42,812 nt of DNA from Acidobacteriota bacterium (GTDB lineage: Bacteria; Acidobacteriota; Vicinamibacteria; Fen-336): positions 1-42,812 of the forward strand of contig QHVM01000104.1 in the NCBI GenBank assembly GCA_003223555.1, given 5' to 3'. Within the stretch, counting starts at the first letter, position 1; each line of letters starts with the position of its first letter. The notes below the pieces were generated by a model. The model did no database searches, was not told the origin of the DNA, and was given only the letters and a program-made list of their open reading frames with translations. The translations under genes and the position numbers were made by a program. Below are positions 11,455 through 18,113 of this stretch, in pieces.

Positions 11455-11528
11455 GGGCCTGTAGTTCAGCGGGTTAGAACGGCCGGCTCATAACCGGTTC
11501 GCCGAAGGTTCGAGTCCTTCCAGGCCCA
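11455..11528 (+). tRNA. tRNA, anticodon CAT (Met, or Ile2 if C34 is modified)
   Basis: A full cloverleaf can be drawn. Acceptor GGGCCTG (11455-11461) pairs with CAGGCCC (11521-11527), discriminator A at 11528. D stem is GTTC/GAAC. Anticodon stem GCCGG/CCGGT has loop CTCATAA and anticodon CAT at 11489-11491. T arm is GAAGG-TTCGAGT-CCTTC. CCA is not encoded. Elongator Met and lysidine-modified Ile2 tRNAs share the CTCATAA loop, so the amino acid is not certain. The first acceptor pair is G-C rather than a mismatch, which argues against initiator tRNA. Confidence 0.93.
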
Positions 11529-12357
11529 GATCGACCGCCCGAAACATCCCGCTCGCCATCCATTGCCGGAACCAGCGGTAGAGCGCGGTCTCGCTCGCCG
11601 CGCGGCGCCCATGCTGCCGGACGGCCGCTGTCACCGCCGCGCCGAGCGGCCGGCCCGCGGCCAGCTCCGACAGCAAGCCGTGCGCGGCGCGGGACAGCTC
11701 CAGCCGGTACACGCTGTAGTCGCGCCGGAACACAACGACCCAGCCGTCCTTGCGGTGGACACGCGGACGGCGGCGCCGCTTGTCGCGCAGGGTCTCGAGG
11801 TACGCGTTGACCGGATGGCGCAGGGCGAGCAGGCGGAAGGCGGCGATCGGCCTCAGCCGGGCCGACGGCCACTGGTCTTCGGGGACGGCCGCCACCGCTT
11901 CGGGACGGATCGGCGGCGTTTCCGCTTCGTCGAAGACCTGGGTCAGGGCCAGCTCGAGGCGGGCCAGGTCGTGGCCGAAGGCCCGGTGGCGCAGCCCCCC
12001 GGCGCGGAGGACGAACTCGGGCAGGTGGTCGCCGAGTCGGTTGAGCGTGTACGAGCGGGAAGGGAACGACGCCACGTAGTCCCGCACCAGCGCGCGAAAG
12101 CCGCGCGGGCCGAGGAAGCGCTTCAGCGCCGGGTAGTCCGACTCGAGCGCCTCCTCCATCCGGAGCAGGTACATGCCCTGGTAGATGCCCACGCGCTCGG
12201 AGGGAGCCAGGCTCCGCGAAGGGAGCACGACCTCCGGCAACCGCTCCGGCGGAAGCTGCCCGGCCGCGGCGGCGATCGCCTCGTCCACCGGGCCGGGATG
12301 GACGACGACGTCCTGCATCCAGCGCTGGACTCGGCCCAGCGGCAGCTCAAGCGCCAC
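11488..12357 (-). CDS. bufC: DUF2063 protein, partner of the MNIO enzyme (BufC/MbnC-like)
   Basis: 289 residues, GTG start at 12357 overlapping the end of the DUF692 gene by 11 nt. The N-terminal domain (VQRWMQDVVVHPGP ... IYQGMYLLRMEEALESDYPALKRFLG) is the DUF2063 putative DNA-binding-like fold. The remainder resembles the second domain of MbnC/TglI-type partners. In characterised systems this protein forms a complex with the DUF692 iron enzyme and presents the precursor peptide for cysteine modification. Its last 13 codons and stop run on the opposite strand of the tRNA gene, so the C-terminus (GLEGLEPSANRL) is encoded by the tRNA complement. Order and overlap show an operon with the two genes upstream. 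Confidence 0.85.
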   Translation of the reverse strand: MALELPLGRVQRWMQDVVVHPGPVDEAIAAAAGQLPPERLPEVVLPSRSLAPSERVGIYQGMYLLRMEEALESDYPALKRFLGPRGFRALVRDYVASFPSRSYTLNRLGDHLPEFVLRAGGLRHRAFGHDLARLELALTQVFDEAETPPIRPEAVAAVPEDQWPSARLRPIAAFRLLALRHPVNAYLETLRDKRRRRPRVHRKDGWVVVFRRDYSVYRLELSRAAHGLLSELAAGRPLGAAVTAAVRQHGRRAASETALYRWFRQWMASGMFRAVDLGLEGLEPSANRL

Positions 12358-13201
12358 GGGCCATCCTCTCCGGCGCCGGCTGCTCGTCACGGTAGGCACG
12401 GGCCTTGAGCGCCTCGGCGTGCAGGACCTCGAAGTCGGGGATGTCCTCGTCCCATTCGTAGAGCGTGGCCACGTTGCCCGTCCGTCGGCACGACCGTCGG
12501 AACAGCTCCCACACCTCGGCCACCGCGTGGTCGGAGTGGGAGTCGAGGATGTGGCTGCCCTTGTGGGTATGGCCGGCCACGTGGTACTGCACCACGCGGT
12601 CGGCGGGTACGTTGTCGACGTACACATTCGGGTCGAAGGCGTGGTTGAAGGAGCTGACGTAGACGTTGTTGACGTCGAGGAGCAGGCCGCAGTCGGCTTC
12701 TTCGGCCAGGCGGGAGAGGAACTCCCACTCACTCATCGTCGAGGCCGCGAATTCCACGTAGGAGGACGGGTTCTCGAGCACGAGCGGCCGCTCGAGGATC
12801 TCGCTGACCTGCCTCACCCGCGCCGCCGTGTGCCGGAGCGCCTCCTCGGTGTAGGGCATCGGCAGCAGGTCGTGGACGTTGCGTCCGGCGACGCCCGTCC
12901 AGCACAGGTGGTCGGAGACCCAGTGCGCGCGGGTGCGCGCGGCGAGGGCCTTCAGCTTGCGCAGGTACTCCCGGTCCAGCGGGTCGGTGCCGCCGATGGA
13001 CATCGAGACGCCGTGCAGCGCCACCGGGTAGCGCTCGGCGACCTGGTCGAGGACCCACAACGGGCGGCCCCCGGTGTCCATGAAGTTCTCGGAGAGGACC
13101 TCGAACCAGTCGACGGCCGGGCGCCGGGAGAGGATGTGGCCGAAGTGGACCGTGCGCAGGCCGACGCCGATGCCGAGGTCGGGGAGGCTCCAACGGTTCA
13201 T
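12347..13201 (-). CDS. bufB: DUF692 multinuclear non-heme iron oxidase (BufB/MbnB-like)
   Basis: 284 residues, ATG start at 13201. A TIM-barrel enzyme of the MbnB/TglH/BufB family, which uses two or three iron ions to modify cysteines of a ribosomal precursor peptide. Visible metal/active-site signatures: SEN (37-39), LHG with His63, SDHLCW with Asp97-His98, LENPSSY with Glu143-Asn144, LLLDVNN with Asp176, YHVAGHTH with His207/His211, and DSHSDH further on. All the usual ligands appear present, so it should be active. It lies between the cysteine-repeat precursor gene (163 nt upstream) and the DUF2063 partner (11-nt overlap), the standard A-B-C order of bufferin operons. Confidence 0.93.
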   Translation of the reverse strand: MNRWSLPDLGIGVGLRTVHFGHILSRRPAVDWFEVLSENFMDTGGRPLWVLDQVAERYPVALHGVSMSIGGTDPLDREYLRKLKALAARTRAHWVSDHLCWTGVAGRNVHDLLPMPYTEEALRHTAARVRQVSEILERPLVLENPSSYVEFAASTMSEWEFLSRLAEEADCGLLLDVNNVYVSSFNHAFDPNVYVDNVPADRVVQYHVAGHTHKGSHILDSHSDHAVAEVWELFRRSCRRTGNVATLYEWDEDIPDFEVLHAEALKARAYRDEQPAPERMARGA

Positions 13202-13211
13202 GGATCAAGCT

Positions 13212-13285
13212 GGGGGATGCTAGCGGCGCACCCCCCAGTCTCTCCGCTCGCTCCGCGGGAGTGAATCCTGCTCCGCTCGCAGCTC
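13212..13285. repeat. GC-rich dispersed repeat between precursor and DUF692 genes
   Basis: GCTAGCGGCGCACCCCCC at the left end and TGCTCCGCTCGCAGCTC at the right end resemble the element at 42305-42520 (GCTAGCGGCGCGCCCCC and GCGCTCAGCTCGCAG). It fills much of the 163-nt gap of the operon. Confidence 0.5.
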
Positions 13286-13364
13286 ATTGGTAATGAGGAC
13301 TAGGGAGGAGGAAGCCAAGGCGGCGACCTCCTCCCGGTCACAGATGGAAGCGATCGAGTCGAGA

Positions 13365-13775
13365 CTAGACGCCCTTGCAGCCGCCCTTGCCCTTGCAGGA
13401 GCTCTTTCCGGGCTTGGCCGCCATGTGCTCGGCCTTCACGGGGACCTCGCAGCCGCCCTTGCCCTTGCAGGAGTTCTTGCCCGGACCCGCGCTCTCGGCG
13501 GTCTTGCAGCCGCCGAGGCCCTTGCAGTCGTTCTTCCCCTTGCAGTCGTGCTTGGCCGCCGCCGAGGCGCAGCTGCCCTGACCCTTGCACGCGTTCTTGC
13601 CGTCGGCGCCCTTGCCCTTGCACGAATTGTGGCCCTTGCAGATGTGCGGTTCGGTCGCCTTGGCCGTCGCCTTCTTGGCCGCGGCCGGCTCCTTCTCGTC
13701 CGCAAAGGCTCTGGAGCCCGCCACCATGCCGGCCACGACGGCGCCCATCGCCTTGCTGAACTCTCTACGGTCCAT
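13365..13775 (-). CDS. Tat-exported cysteine-repeat protein, likely bufferin-type RiPP precursor
   Basis: 136 residues, ATG 13775 behind AAGGAGAG. Residues 1-26 are a twin-arginine-type signal (DRREFSKAMGAVVAG ... AFA), so the product should be exported folded or modified. After an Ala/Lys linker come 11 cysteines at 46, 52, 63, 69, 78, 84, 90, 103, 109, 127 and 133. Each pair is exactly six apart in CKGxxxC units (CKGHNSC, CKGQGSC, CKGKNDC, CKGLGGC sharing a Cys, and CKGKGGC twice). The DUF692 and DUF2063 genes follow on the same strand. Known bufferins are periplasmic copper-binding RiPPs whose cysteines are modified by such a pair. The same role is inferred here; the modification is not shown. 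Confidence 0.85.
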   Translation of the reverse strand: MDRREFSKAMGAVVAGMVAGSRAFADEKEPAAAKKATAKATEPHICKGHNSCKGKGADGKNACKGQGSCASAAAKHDCKGKNDCKGLGGCKTAESAGPGKNSCKGKGGCEVPVKAEHMAAKPGKSSCKGKGGCKGV

Positions 13776-13823
13776 TCGTTTCTCTCCTTGATAAACCGGT
13801 TGCCGACCAGGGATCGGGAAGCT

Positions 13824-13852
13824 CTTATCCTCCCTTTCGCGGGCCCTGTCAA
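13824..13852 (-). promoter_or_regulatory. Sigma70-like promoter of the bufferin-like operon
   Basis: On the minus strand TTGACA (13847-13852) and GATAAG (13824-13829) are separated by exactly 17 bp. The predicted start near 13817 leaves a leader of about 40 nt containing the AAGGAGAG ribosome site before ATG 13775. The -35 is perfect and the -10 matches 4 of 6. Confidence 0.65.
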
Positions 13853-13908
13853 GATCGGCGGGACCCGACAGCGACAACGCCGGCCGAAACCCGGGCATTC
13901 CCAGGGAA

Positions 13909-13917
13909 TGCTAGAAT
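13909..13917 (+). promoter_or_regulatory. Extended -10 (TGCTAGAAT) upstream of the zinc-ribbon gene
   Basis: TGCTAGAAT ends 30 nt before ATG 13948. It has the TGn extension and 5 of 6 bases of the -10 consensus; no -35 is obvious. It is divergent from the bufferin-like promoter. Confidence 0.4.
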
Positions 13918-13947
13918 GCTCGGCCGGAAGGACATCCAAGACCCCGA

Positions 13948-14679
13948 ATGAACGCCGACCTCGAGAGGCTCATCCGGCTCCAGCGCGCCGAGACCGACCT
14001 GCGCCGGGTCGAGGGCGAGCTGTCCGAGGTGCCCCGCCGCCGGGCCGATCTGGACGCCGCGCTGGCGGCCGAGAAGGCCCGGTTGGAGGCCGCCCGCCAG
14101 GAGCTGGCCGGGGGCCAGAAGGCGCGCCGCCAGCACGAGGGCGAGCTGCAGGACCTGGAGGCGAAGCGCTCGCGCCTCAAGGGCCAGCTCATGGAAGTCA
14201 AGACGAACAAGGAGTACACGGCCATGCTCCACGAGATCGAGGCCGTGGAGCGCGACATCCGGGCCCGCGAGGACCAGATCCTCTCCGAGATGGAGCGCGG
14301 GGAGACCCTGGCCGTCGAGGTCAAGCGGGAGGAAGACCTCTACCGGCAGGCCGAGGAGCGGCACCGGACCCAGGGCCGCGCGCTCGACGAGCGCGCGCGG
14401 GCTCTCGGCGAGCAGGCCGGCCGGCTGGGCGCGGAGCGCGACGCGGTGGCGGCCACCGTGCCCCCCGGCGTGCTGGAGCTGTTCCACCGCGTGGCCCGCC
14501 TGCGGGGCGGGGTGGCGGTGGCCGCGGCCCAGGACGGCATGTGCCAGGTCTGCCACGTGAAGCTGCGGCCCCAGATGTACGTGGACCTCAAGCGCAACGA
14601 GGAGATCATGCAGTGCCCGGCCTGCAACCGCATCCTCTATTACGAGCCCGCTCCCCCCGTGGTCGCCGCGGAGCCCTGA
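13948..14679 (+). CDS. Coiled-coil protein with C-terminal zinc ribbon (COG1579)
   Basis: 243 residues. Residues 1-170 are a long heptad-rich helix pair with the conserved turn EVKTNKEYTAMLHEIEAVER (about 84-103). A C4 zinc ribbon then uses Cys199, Cys202, Cys223 and Cys226 (GMCQVCHVKL, MQCPACNRIL). This is the usual length and layout of the COG1579 family, widespread in bacteria, proposed to bind nucleic acid, with no settled function. The RNase HI-like gene begins at its stop codon, so the two are translationally coupled. Confidence 0.9.
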   Translation: MNADLERLIRLQRAETDLRRVEGELSEVPRRRADLDAALAAEKARLEAARQELAGGQKARRQHEGELQDLEAKRSRLKGQLMEVKTNKEYTAMLHEIEAVERDIRAREDQILSEMERGETLAVEVKREEDLYRQAEERHRTQGRALDERARALGEQAGRLGAERDAVAATVPPGVLELFHRVARLRGGVAVAAAQDGMCQVCHVKLRPQMYVDLKRNEEIMQCPACNRILYYEPAPPVVAAEP

Positions 14680-15104
14680 CCGCCACGGGGGAGGAGCTCC
14701 ACCTCCACATCGACGGCGCCAGCCGGGGCAACCCCGGCGAGGCCGGCTTCGGCGTGCACGTCGCGACGCCGCAGGGAGAGGAGCTGGCCGGGCTCTACGG
14801 CTACCTCGGCCGGGCCAGCAACAACGTGGCCGAGTACCAGGCCCTGCTGCACGGGCTGCGCTACGCGCTCGCCCGCGGAGCGCGCCGGGTGCGCGTGTTC
14901 TCCGACTCGGAGCTGGTGGTGCGGCAGATGGCCGGTCAGTACCGCGTCAGGCATCCGGACATGGTGCGCCTGTACCGCGAGGCGCGGGAGATGATGAGCC
15001 GGTTCGAGCGGGCCGACATCGCGCACGTGCGGCGCGAGCAGAACAAGGAGGCGGACCGCCTGGCCAACCGGGCGCTCGACGAGCGCGCGTCGAAGCTCGA
15101 TTAG
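14676..15104 (+). CDS. RNase HI-like protein
   Basis: About 142 residues. The RNase H fold is clear: LHIDGASRGNPGEAGFGVHV carries the first catalytic Asp, NNVAEYQALLHGL the Glu, RVFSDSELVVRQM the second Asp, and NKEADRLANRAL the last acidic position. It would cleave RNA in RNA-DNA hybrids, as do stand-alone rnhA-like genes often found next to COG1579 genes. No ATG, GTG or TTG start is available before the first conserved residues. CTG at 14676, overlapping the previous TGA, is the best guess, meaning either a CTG start or re-initiation after the upstream stop. Its stop overlaps the convergent pgeF stop by 4 nt. Confidence 0.85.
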   Translation: MTATGEELHLHIDGASRGNPGEAGFGVHVATPQGEELAGLYGYLGRASNNVAEYQALLHGLRYALARGARRVRVFSDSELVVRQMAGQYRVRHPDMVRLYREAREMMSRFERADIAHVRREQNKEADRLANRALDERASKLD

Positions 15105-15871
15105 GCGGTGAACCCGACGTAGTTGATCATGCGGCCCGCCCCCCTGCCCTCGCGGCGGTACGAATGGTAGAGGTCGGCCCGGCAGTACGTGCAGTCGGCC
15201 ACCCGGTGGAGGCGCTCTTCGGCCAGGCCGGCCTCGCGGAGCTGGCGCTCGTTGAGGCCGCGGACGTCGAGGTGGGGCCGCCCGCGCGGCCCGGGACGGA
15301 AGAACGCGGCGCCGCTCGCGCCGAAGGCGTCGCGCAGCTCGTCCCCCACCTCGTAGCAGCACGGCCCGATGCCGGGACCGGTGACGGCGAGGAGGTCGCC
15401 CGGCCGCGATCCCCCGGACACCAGCGCCGCAACCGCCGCCCGCGCCACGCCCGCCGCCGAGCCGCGCCAGCCGGCATGCGCGGCGGCGACCGCCCGCCGG
15501 ACGGGATCCACGAGGAGGATGGGCAGGCAGTCGGCGGTCTCGATGCCCAGGATGAGCCCGGGCGACCCGGCCACCGCGGCGTCGCCTTCCGGCCGGCCGG
15601 ACCACGGCGCGCGGCGCACCCCGGCCCCGTGGACCTGCTTCAGCAGGTGCAGGCGGCCGAATGGACGCAGCGCTTCGGCGACCCGCCGCCGGCTCCCCTC
15701 GCTGCTTTCAGCGCCAGCGGGGGGCTTGGGGGGGCCGAAGGGCCCCCCCAGCTCGATAGCGAGCGCGAATTCATTTCGCGCGAGCGTTACGACCCGCTGC
15801 TCGAAGCCGTGCACGAGCCCGGGCACCTCGTCGAGGGCGCTCACCCGGACGGCGCGGATCGTGGAAGACAT
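15101..15871 (-). CDS. pgeF: Peptidoglycan editing factor PgeF (YfiH, laccase-domain family)
   Basis: 256 residues. The core contains LLKQVHGAGV, ETADCLPILLVD, AAAHAGWRGSAAGVARAAV, GPGIGPCCYEVGDEL and the C-terminal VADCTYCRADLYHSYRREG. These supply the conserved Cys and His residues of this zinc enzyme family. The family acts on purine nucleosides in vitro; PgeF of E. coli removes mis-incorporated Ser from UDP-MurNAc-peptides. The N-terminal part is unusual: after HGFEQRVVTLA a 75-nt GC-rich repeat (15711-15785) is read through and adds about 25 residues (starting RNEFALAIELGG), replacing the usual NLGxHxGDxP segment. It is convergent with the RNase HI-like gene and divergent from the acpS-like gene. 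Confidence 0.9.
   Translation of the reverse strand: MSSTIRAVRVSALDEVPGLVHGFEQRVVTLARNEFALAIELGGPFGPPKPPAGAESSEGSRRRVAEALRPFGRLHLLKQVHGAGVRRAPWSGRPEGDAAVAGSPGLILGIETADCLPILLVDPVRRAVAAAHAGWRGSAAGVARAAVAALVSGGSRPGDLLAVTGPGIGPCCYEVGDELRDAFGASGAAFFRPGPRGRPHLDVRGLNERQLREAGLAEERLHRVADCTYCRADLYHSYRREGRGAGRMINYVGFTA
15711..15785. repeat. 75-nt GC-rich repeat inside pgeF
   Basis: About 80 % identical by eye to 36329-36403 in murE and in the same orientation. Both ends (GCGC..AGCGGGGG and CGCGCGAGCG) and the internal G-run/C-run pair are shared. At 75 nt it keeps the reading frame of pgeF open. Confidence 0.7.
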
Positions 15872-15889
15872 CTCTTCATCCTAAACCGG

Positions 15890-15895
15890 TAGACT
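15890..15895 (+). promoter_or_regulatory. -10-like TAGACT directly before the acpS-like gene
   Basis: TAGACT ends 7 nt before the GTG at 15903, so transcription from it would start at about the first codon, giving a leaderless mRNA. The whole divergent gap to pgeF is only 31 bp. Confidence 0.35.
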
Positions 15896-15902
15896 CGGAC
15901 TG

Positions 15903-16271
15903 GTGGATCCCGACGGCGTCGTGGCCAGCGCCCTCGAGGTGCTCGAGATCGCGGAGGTGGCGCGGCTGCTCGAGGGCGGCCCCCACCCCTTCAGCGCGGA
16001 AGAGCTGGCCTTCGCTCGCGCGCGGTCGGACCCCGAGCGGCGGCTTGCGGCGCGGCTGGCCGCCAAGCGGGCCGCGGCGCGGCTGCTGGGCGGCGACGTG
16101 ACTCCCGCCGACGTGGAGGTCTGGCGCCGGCCCGGCGGACCGCCGCGCCTGCGACTCTCTTCCCGGGCCGAGGACCGCCTGCGCGAACGGGGCGCCGACC
16201 AGACGCTGGTCAGCCTGACCCACGAGCGGCGCCACGCGGCGGCGGCCGTGCTCCTGCTCCGCTCTCGATGA
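15903..16271 (+). CDS. AcpS-like phosphopantetheinyl transferase with altered metal site
   Basis: 122 residues from GTG 15903. The order of motifs follows AcpS, which transfers phosphopantetheine from CoA to acyl carrier protein. LEVLEIAEVARLLEG stands for the GxDxVEIxRI motif, FSAEELAFARARSDPERRLAARLAAKRAAARLLG for the ER..RFAAKEAxxKALG motif, and VSLTHERRHAAAAVLL for the VSISHxxxxA strand. Two metal-binding acids differ: the usual Asp is Glu12, and the Glu of AAKEA is Arg56. It may therefore be a diverged or inactive paralogue. The stop overlaps the ATG of the next gene (ATGA), showing a two-gene operon. Confidence 0.7.
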   Translation: MDPDGVVASALEVLEIAEVARLLEGGPHPFSAEELAFARARSDPERRLAARLAAKRAAARLLGGDVTPADVEVWRRPGGPPRLRLSSRAEDRLRERGADQTLVSLTHERRHAAAAVLLLRSR

Positions 16272-17266
16272 GGTGGGTCCTCCTCGTCCTCAAGCTCCTC
16301 GGCCTCGCGCTGCTGCTGGGCGCGGCGGCCGCCGTCTGGCTGGCCTTCGCGCCGGCGGGCGACGCCTCCCCGCATCCGTTCAACCACGACCGCAACGCGG
16401 TCTGGCTGGAGCACCGCTGGCTGGAGCGCGGCCACCCCGGGGCCGAGATGGAGGAGCTGTTCTCGTCGCTCTCCCGCCGCGGCATCACCTACGCCTTCCC
16501 CCACCTCATCCCCTTCAACAGCGCCGGCCGCCTGCCCCTGCACAACCGCGAGCAGATGCGGGCGCTGCTCGCGGTGGCCCGCCGGGTGGCCCCCGAGGTC
16601 AAGGTGCTGCCGTGGGTGGGCGGGCTGCGGTCGGGCTGGCGCCGGGCGCGGTCGGGCACCATCGACCTCGACGACATGGGGCAGCGGCAGCGCATGGTGG
16701 CCGAGTGCCGCGGGCTGGTGGACGAGGGCTTCGACGGCATCCACCTCGACGTCGAGCCCGTCGACGACGGCAACGACGAGTTCCTCTCGCTGCTCCAGGC
16801 CCTGCGCACCGCGGTGGGCAGCAAGGCGCTGCTGTCGATCTCCGCCATCCGGCCGGGCCCCTTTCGTCTGCTGTTCGCGCCCAACCTCTTCTGGACGCCG
16901 GACTATTACGGCCGGGTCGGCGCGCTGGCCGACCAGGTCGTGGTGATGGCCTACGACACCGGCCTGCCGACCTCCGCCCTGTACCGCCGGTACCTGGCCT
17001 ACGCCGCGCGGAGCGTCACCGAGGAGATGCTGCGTTCGAACGCCCGCGCGCGCGTGCTGGTCGGGATCCCGACCTACGACGAATCGGGCTTCATGCATCG
17101 GGCGGGCGTGGAGACGCCGGAGAACGCGCTGCTCGGCGTGGTGGCCGGACTGCGGGGCGTGGGGGGCGGCGGCACCTTCGAGGGGGTGGCGATCTACGCG
17201 GAGTGGACGACCGACGAGTCGGAGTGGCGCACGTACGAGCGCCTCTGGCGCGGCCGGGCCGACTAG
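16268..17266 (+). CDS. GH18-like membrane-anchored glycosidase
   Basis: 332 residues. Residues 5-28 are a membrane anchor or uncleaved signal (VLLVLKLLGLALLLGAAAAV). The barrel shows the family-18 catalytic strand FDGIHLDVEP at about 155-164, giving the DGxxxDxE pattern with a likely acid Glu. It also has SISAIRP, a strand ending VVVMAYDTGLPTS (the conserved MxYD), and a C-terminal strand GVAIYAEWTT. GH18 members hydrolyse beta-1,4-linked GlcNAc polymers such as chitin or peptidoglycan glycans, or are inactive lectin-like forms. An envelope location is inferred. The start codon overlaps the acpS-like stop by 4 nt. Confidence 0.8.
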   Translation: MRWVLLVLKLLGLALLLGAAAAVWLAFAPAGDASPHPFNHDRNAVWLEHRWLERGHPGAEMEELFSSLSRRGITYAFPHLIPFNSAGRLPLHNREQMRALLAVARRVAPEVKVLPWVGGLRSGWRRARSGTIDLDDMGQRQRMVAECRGLVDEGFDGIHLDVEPVDDGNDEFLSLLQALRTAVGSKALLSISAIRPGPFRLLFAPNLFWTPDYYGRVGALADQVVVMAYDTGLPTSALYRRYLAYAARSVTEEMLRSNARARVLVGIPTYDESGFMHRAGVETPENALLGVVAGLRGVGGGGTFEGVAIYAEWTTDESEWRTYERLWRGRAD

Positions 17267-17402
17267 GCCGGGCCGCTCGTGGCCGCGAACCTCTACGCCA
17301 TCGGGTACGTGGACTCCCTGCTTCTCGACCGGACCGACAAGGCGCTCGAGATCGACGGCAAGTCGCCCCGCGCCCGGCTATCCCCTCGCCCGCCGCTGAC
17401 CG

Positions 17403-18113
17403 TCAGGCCGCGGCCTGGCGGTCCTCGACGATCTGCCCGTCCCGGATCTGGACGATGCGCGAGGCCAGGCGGGCGATCGCCTGGTCGTGGGTGATCATCA
17501 CGATCGTCTGGCCGGCGGCGTGCAGCGCGCGGAAGAGGCCCACGATCCCCTGGCCGGAGGCGGAGTCGAGGTTGCCGGTCGGCTCGTCGGCGAGGATGAT
17601 GGCCGGCCGGTTCACCAGGGCGCGCGCGATGGCCACCCGCTGCATCTGGCCGCCCGACAGCTCGGTGGGCTTGTGGTCCATGCGGTCGGCCAGGTCCACC
17701 CGGCGCAGCATCTCTTCCGCGCGCTCCTTCCGCTCGCGCGCGCCCGCCCCCGCGAACAGGAGCGGCAGCTCCACGTTCTCGAGCGCGCTCGCGTAGGGCA
17801 GCAGGTTGAAGTTCTGGAAGACGAAGCCGACGTGCCGGTTGCGGATCTCGGCCAGCCGGTTCCGGTCGAGCCCGGCCACCTTCTCCCCCGACAGCACGTA
17901 CTCGCCCGAGGTGGGGGTGTCCAGGCAGCCGACGATGTTCATGAGGGTCGACTTGCCCGAGCCCGAAGGCCCCACCACCGCCACGTAGTCGTTGCCGCCG
18001 ATGTCGAGGTCGATGCCGCGCAGGGCCTCCACCTCGACCCGGCCCGTGCTGTAGGACTTGCGGATCCCGCGCATGAGGATCATGGGACCCCCGACCTTCG
18101 GCTCTTCGCTCAT
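17403..18113 (-). CDS. ABC transporter ATPase, MacB/LolD type
   Basis: 236 residues, ATG 18113 overlapping the TGA of the permease (TGATG). Walker A GPSGSGKST (48-56), Q-loop FVFQNFNLLPYASALENVEL, signature LSGGQMQRVAIARAL, Walker B ILADEPTGNLD and H-loop MITHD are all intact. The sequence type (ALRGIDLDI, NIVGCLDTPTSGEYVLSG) is that of type VII (MacB/LolD/FtsE) systems, which move substrates within the periplasm or across the outer membrane instead of through the inner membrane. It is last in an operon adaptor-permease-permease-ATPase. The adjacent 136 nt (17267-17402) hold no gene I can support. Confidence 0.93.
   Translation of the reverse strand: MSEEPKVGGPMILMRGIRKSYSTGRVEVEALRGIDLDIGGNDYVAVVGPSGSGKSTLMNIVGCLDTPTSGEYVLSGEKVAGLDRNRLAEIRNRHVGFVFQNFNLLPYASALENVELPLLFAGAGARERKERAEEMLRRVDLADRMDHKPTELSGGQMQRVAIARALVNRPAIILADEPTGNLDSASGQGIVGLFRALHAAGQTIVMITHDQAIARLASRIVQIRDGQIVEDRQAAA

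Noticed and set aside
13365-13775. Cys-rich repeat protein as a metallothionein or antifreeze-like protein
   Set aside because: The Tat-type signal, the strict CKGxxxC units and the following DUF692/DUF2063 genes point to a modified peptide precursor instead.
17279-17494. Short plus-strand frame starting GTG after the GH18-like gene (AANLYAIGYVDSLLLDRT)
   Set aside because: The first 40 residues look protein-like, but the frame then runs antisense through the ABC ATPase 3' end as low-complexity sequence. No ribosome site and no family recognised; at most a gene remnant.
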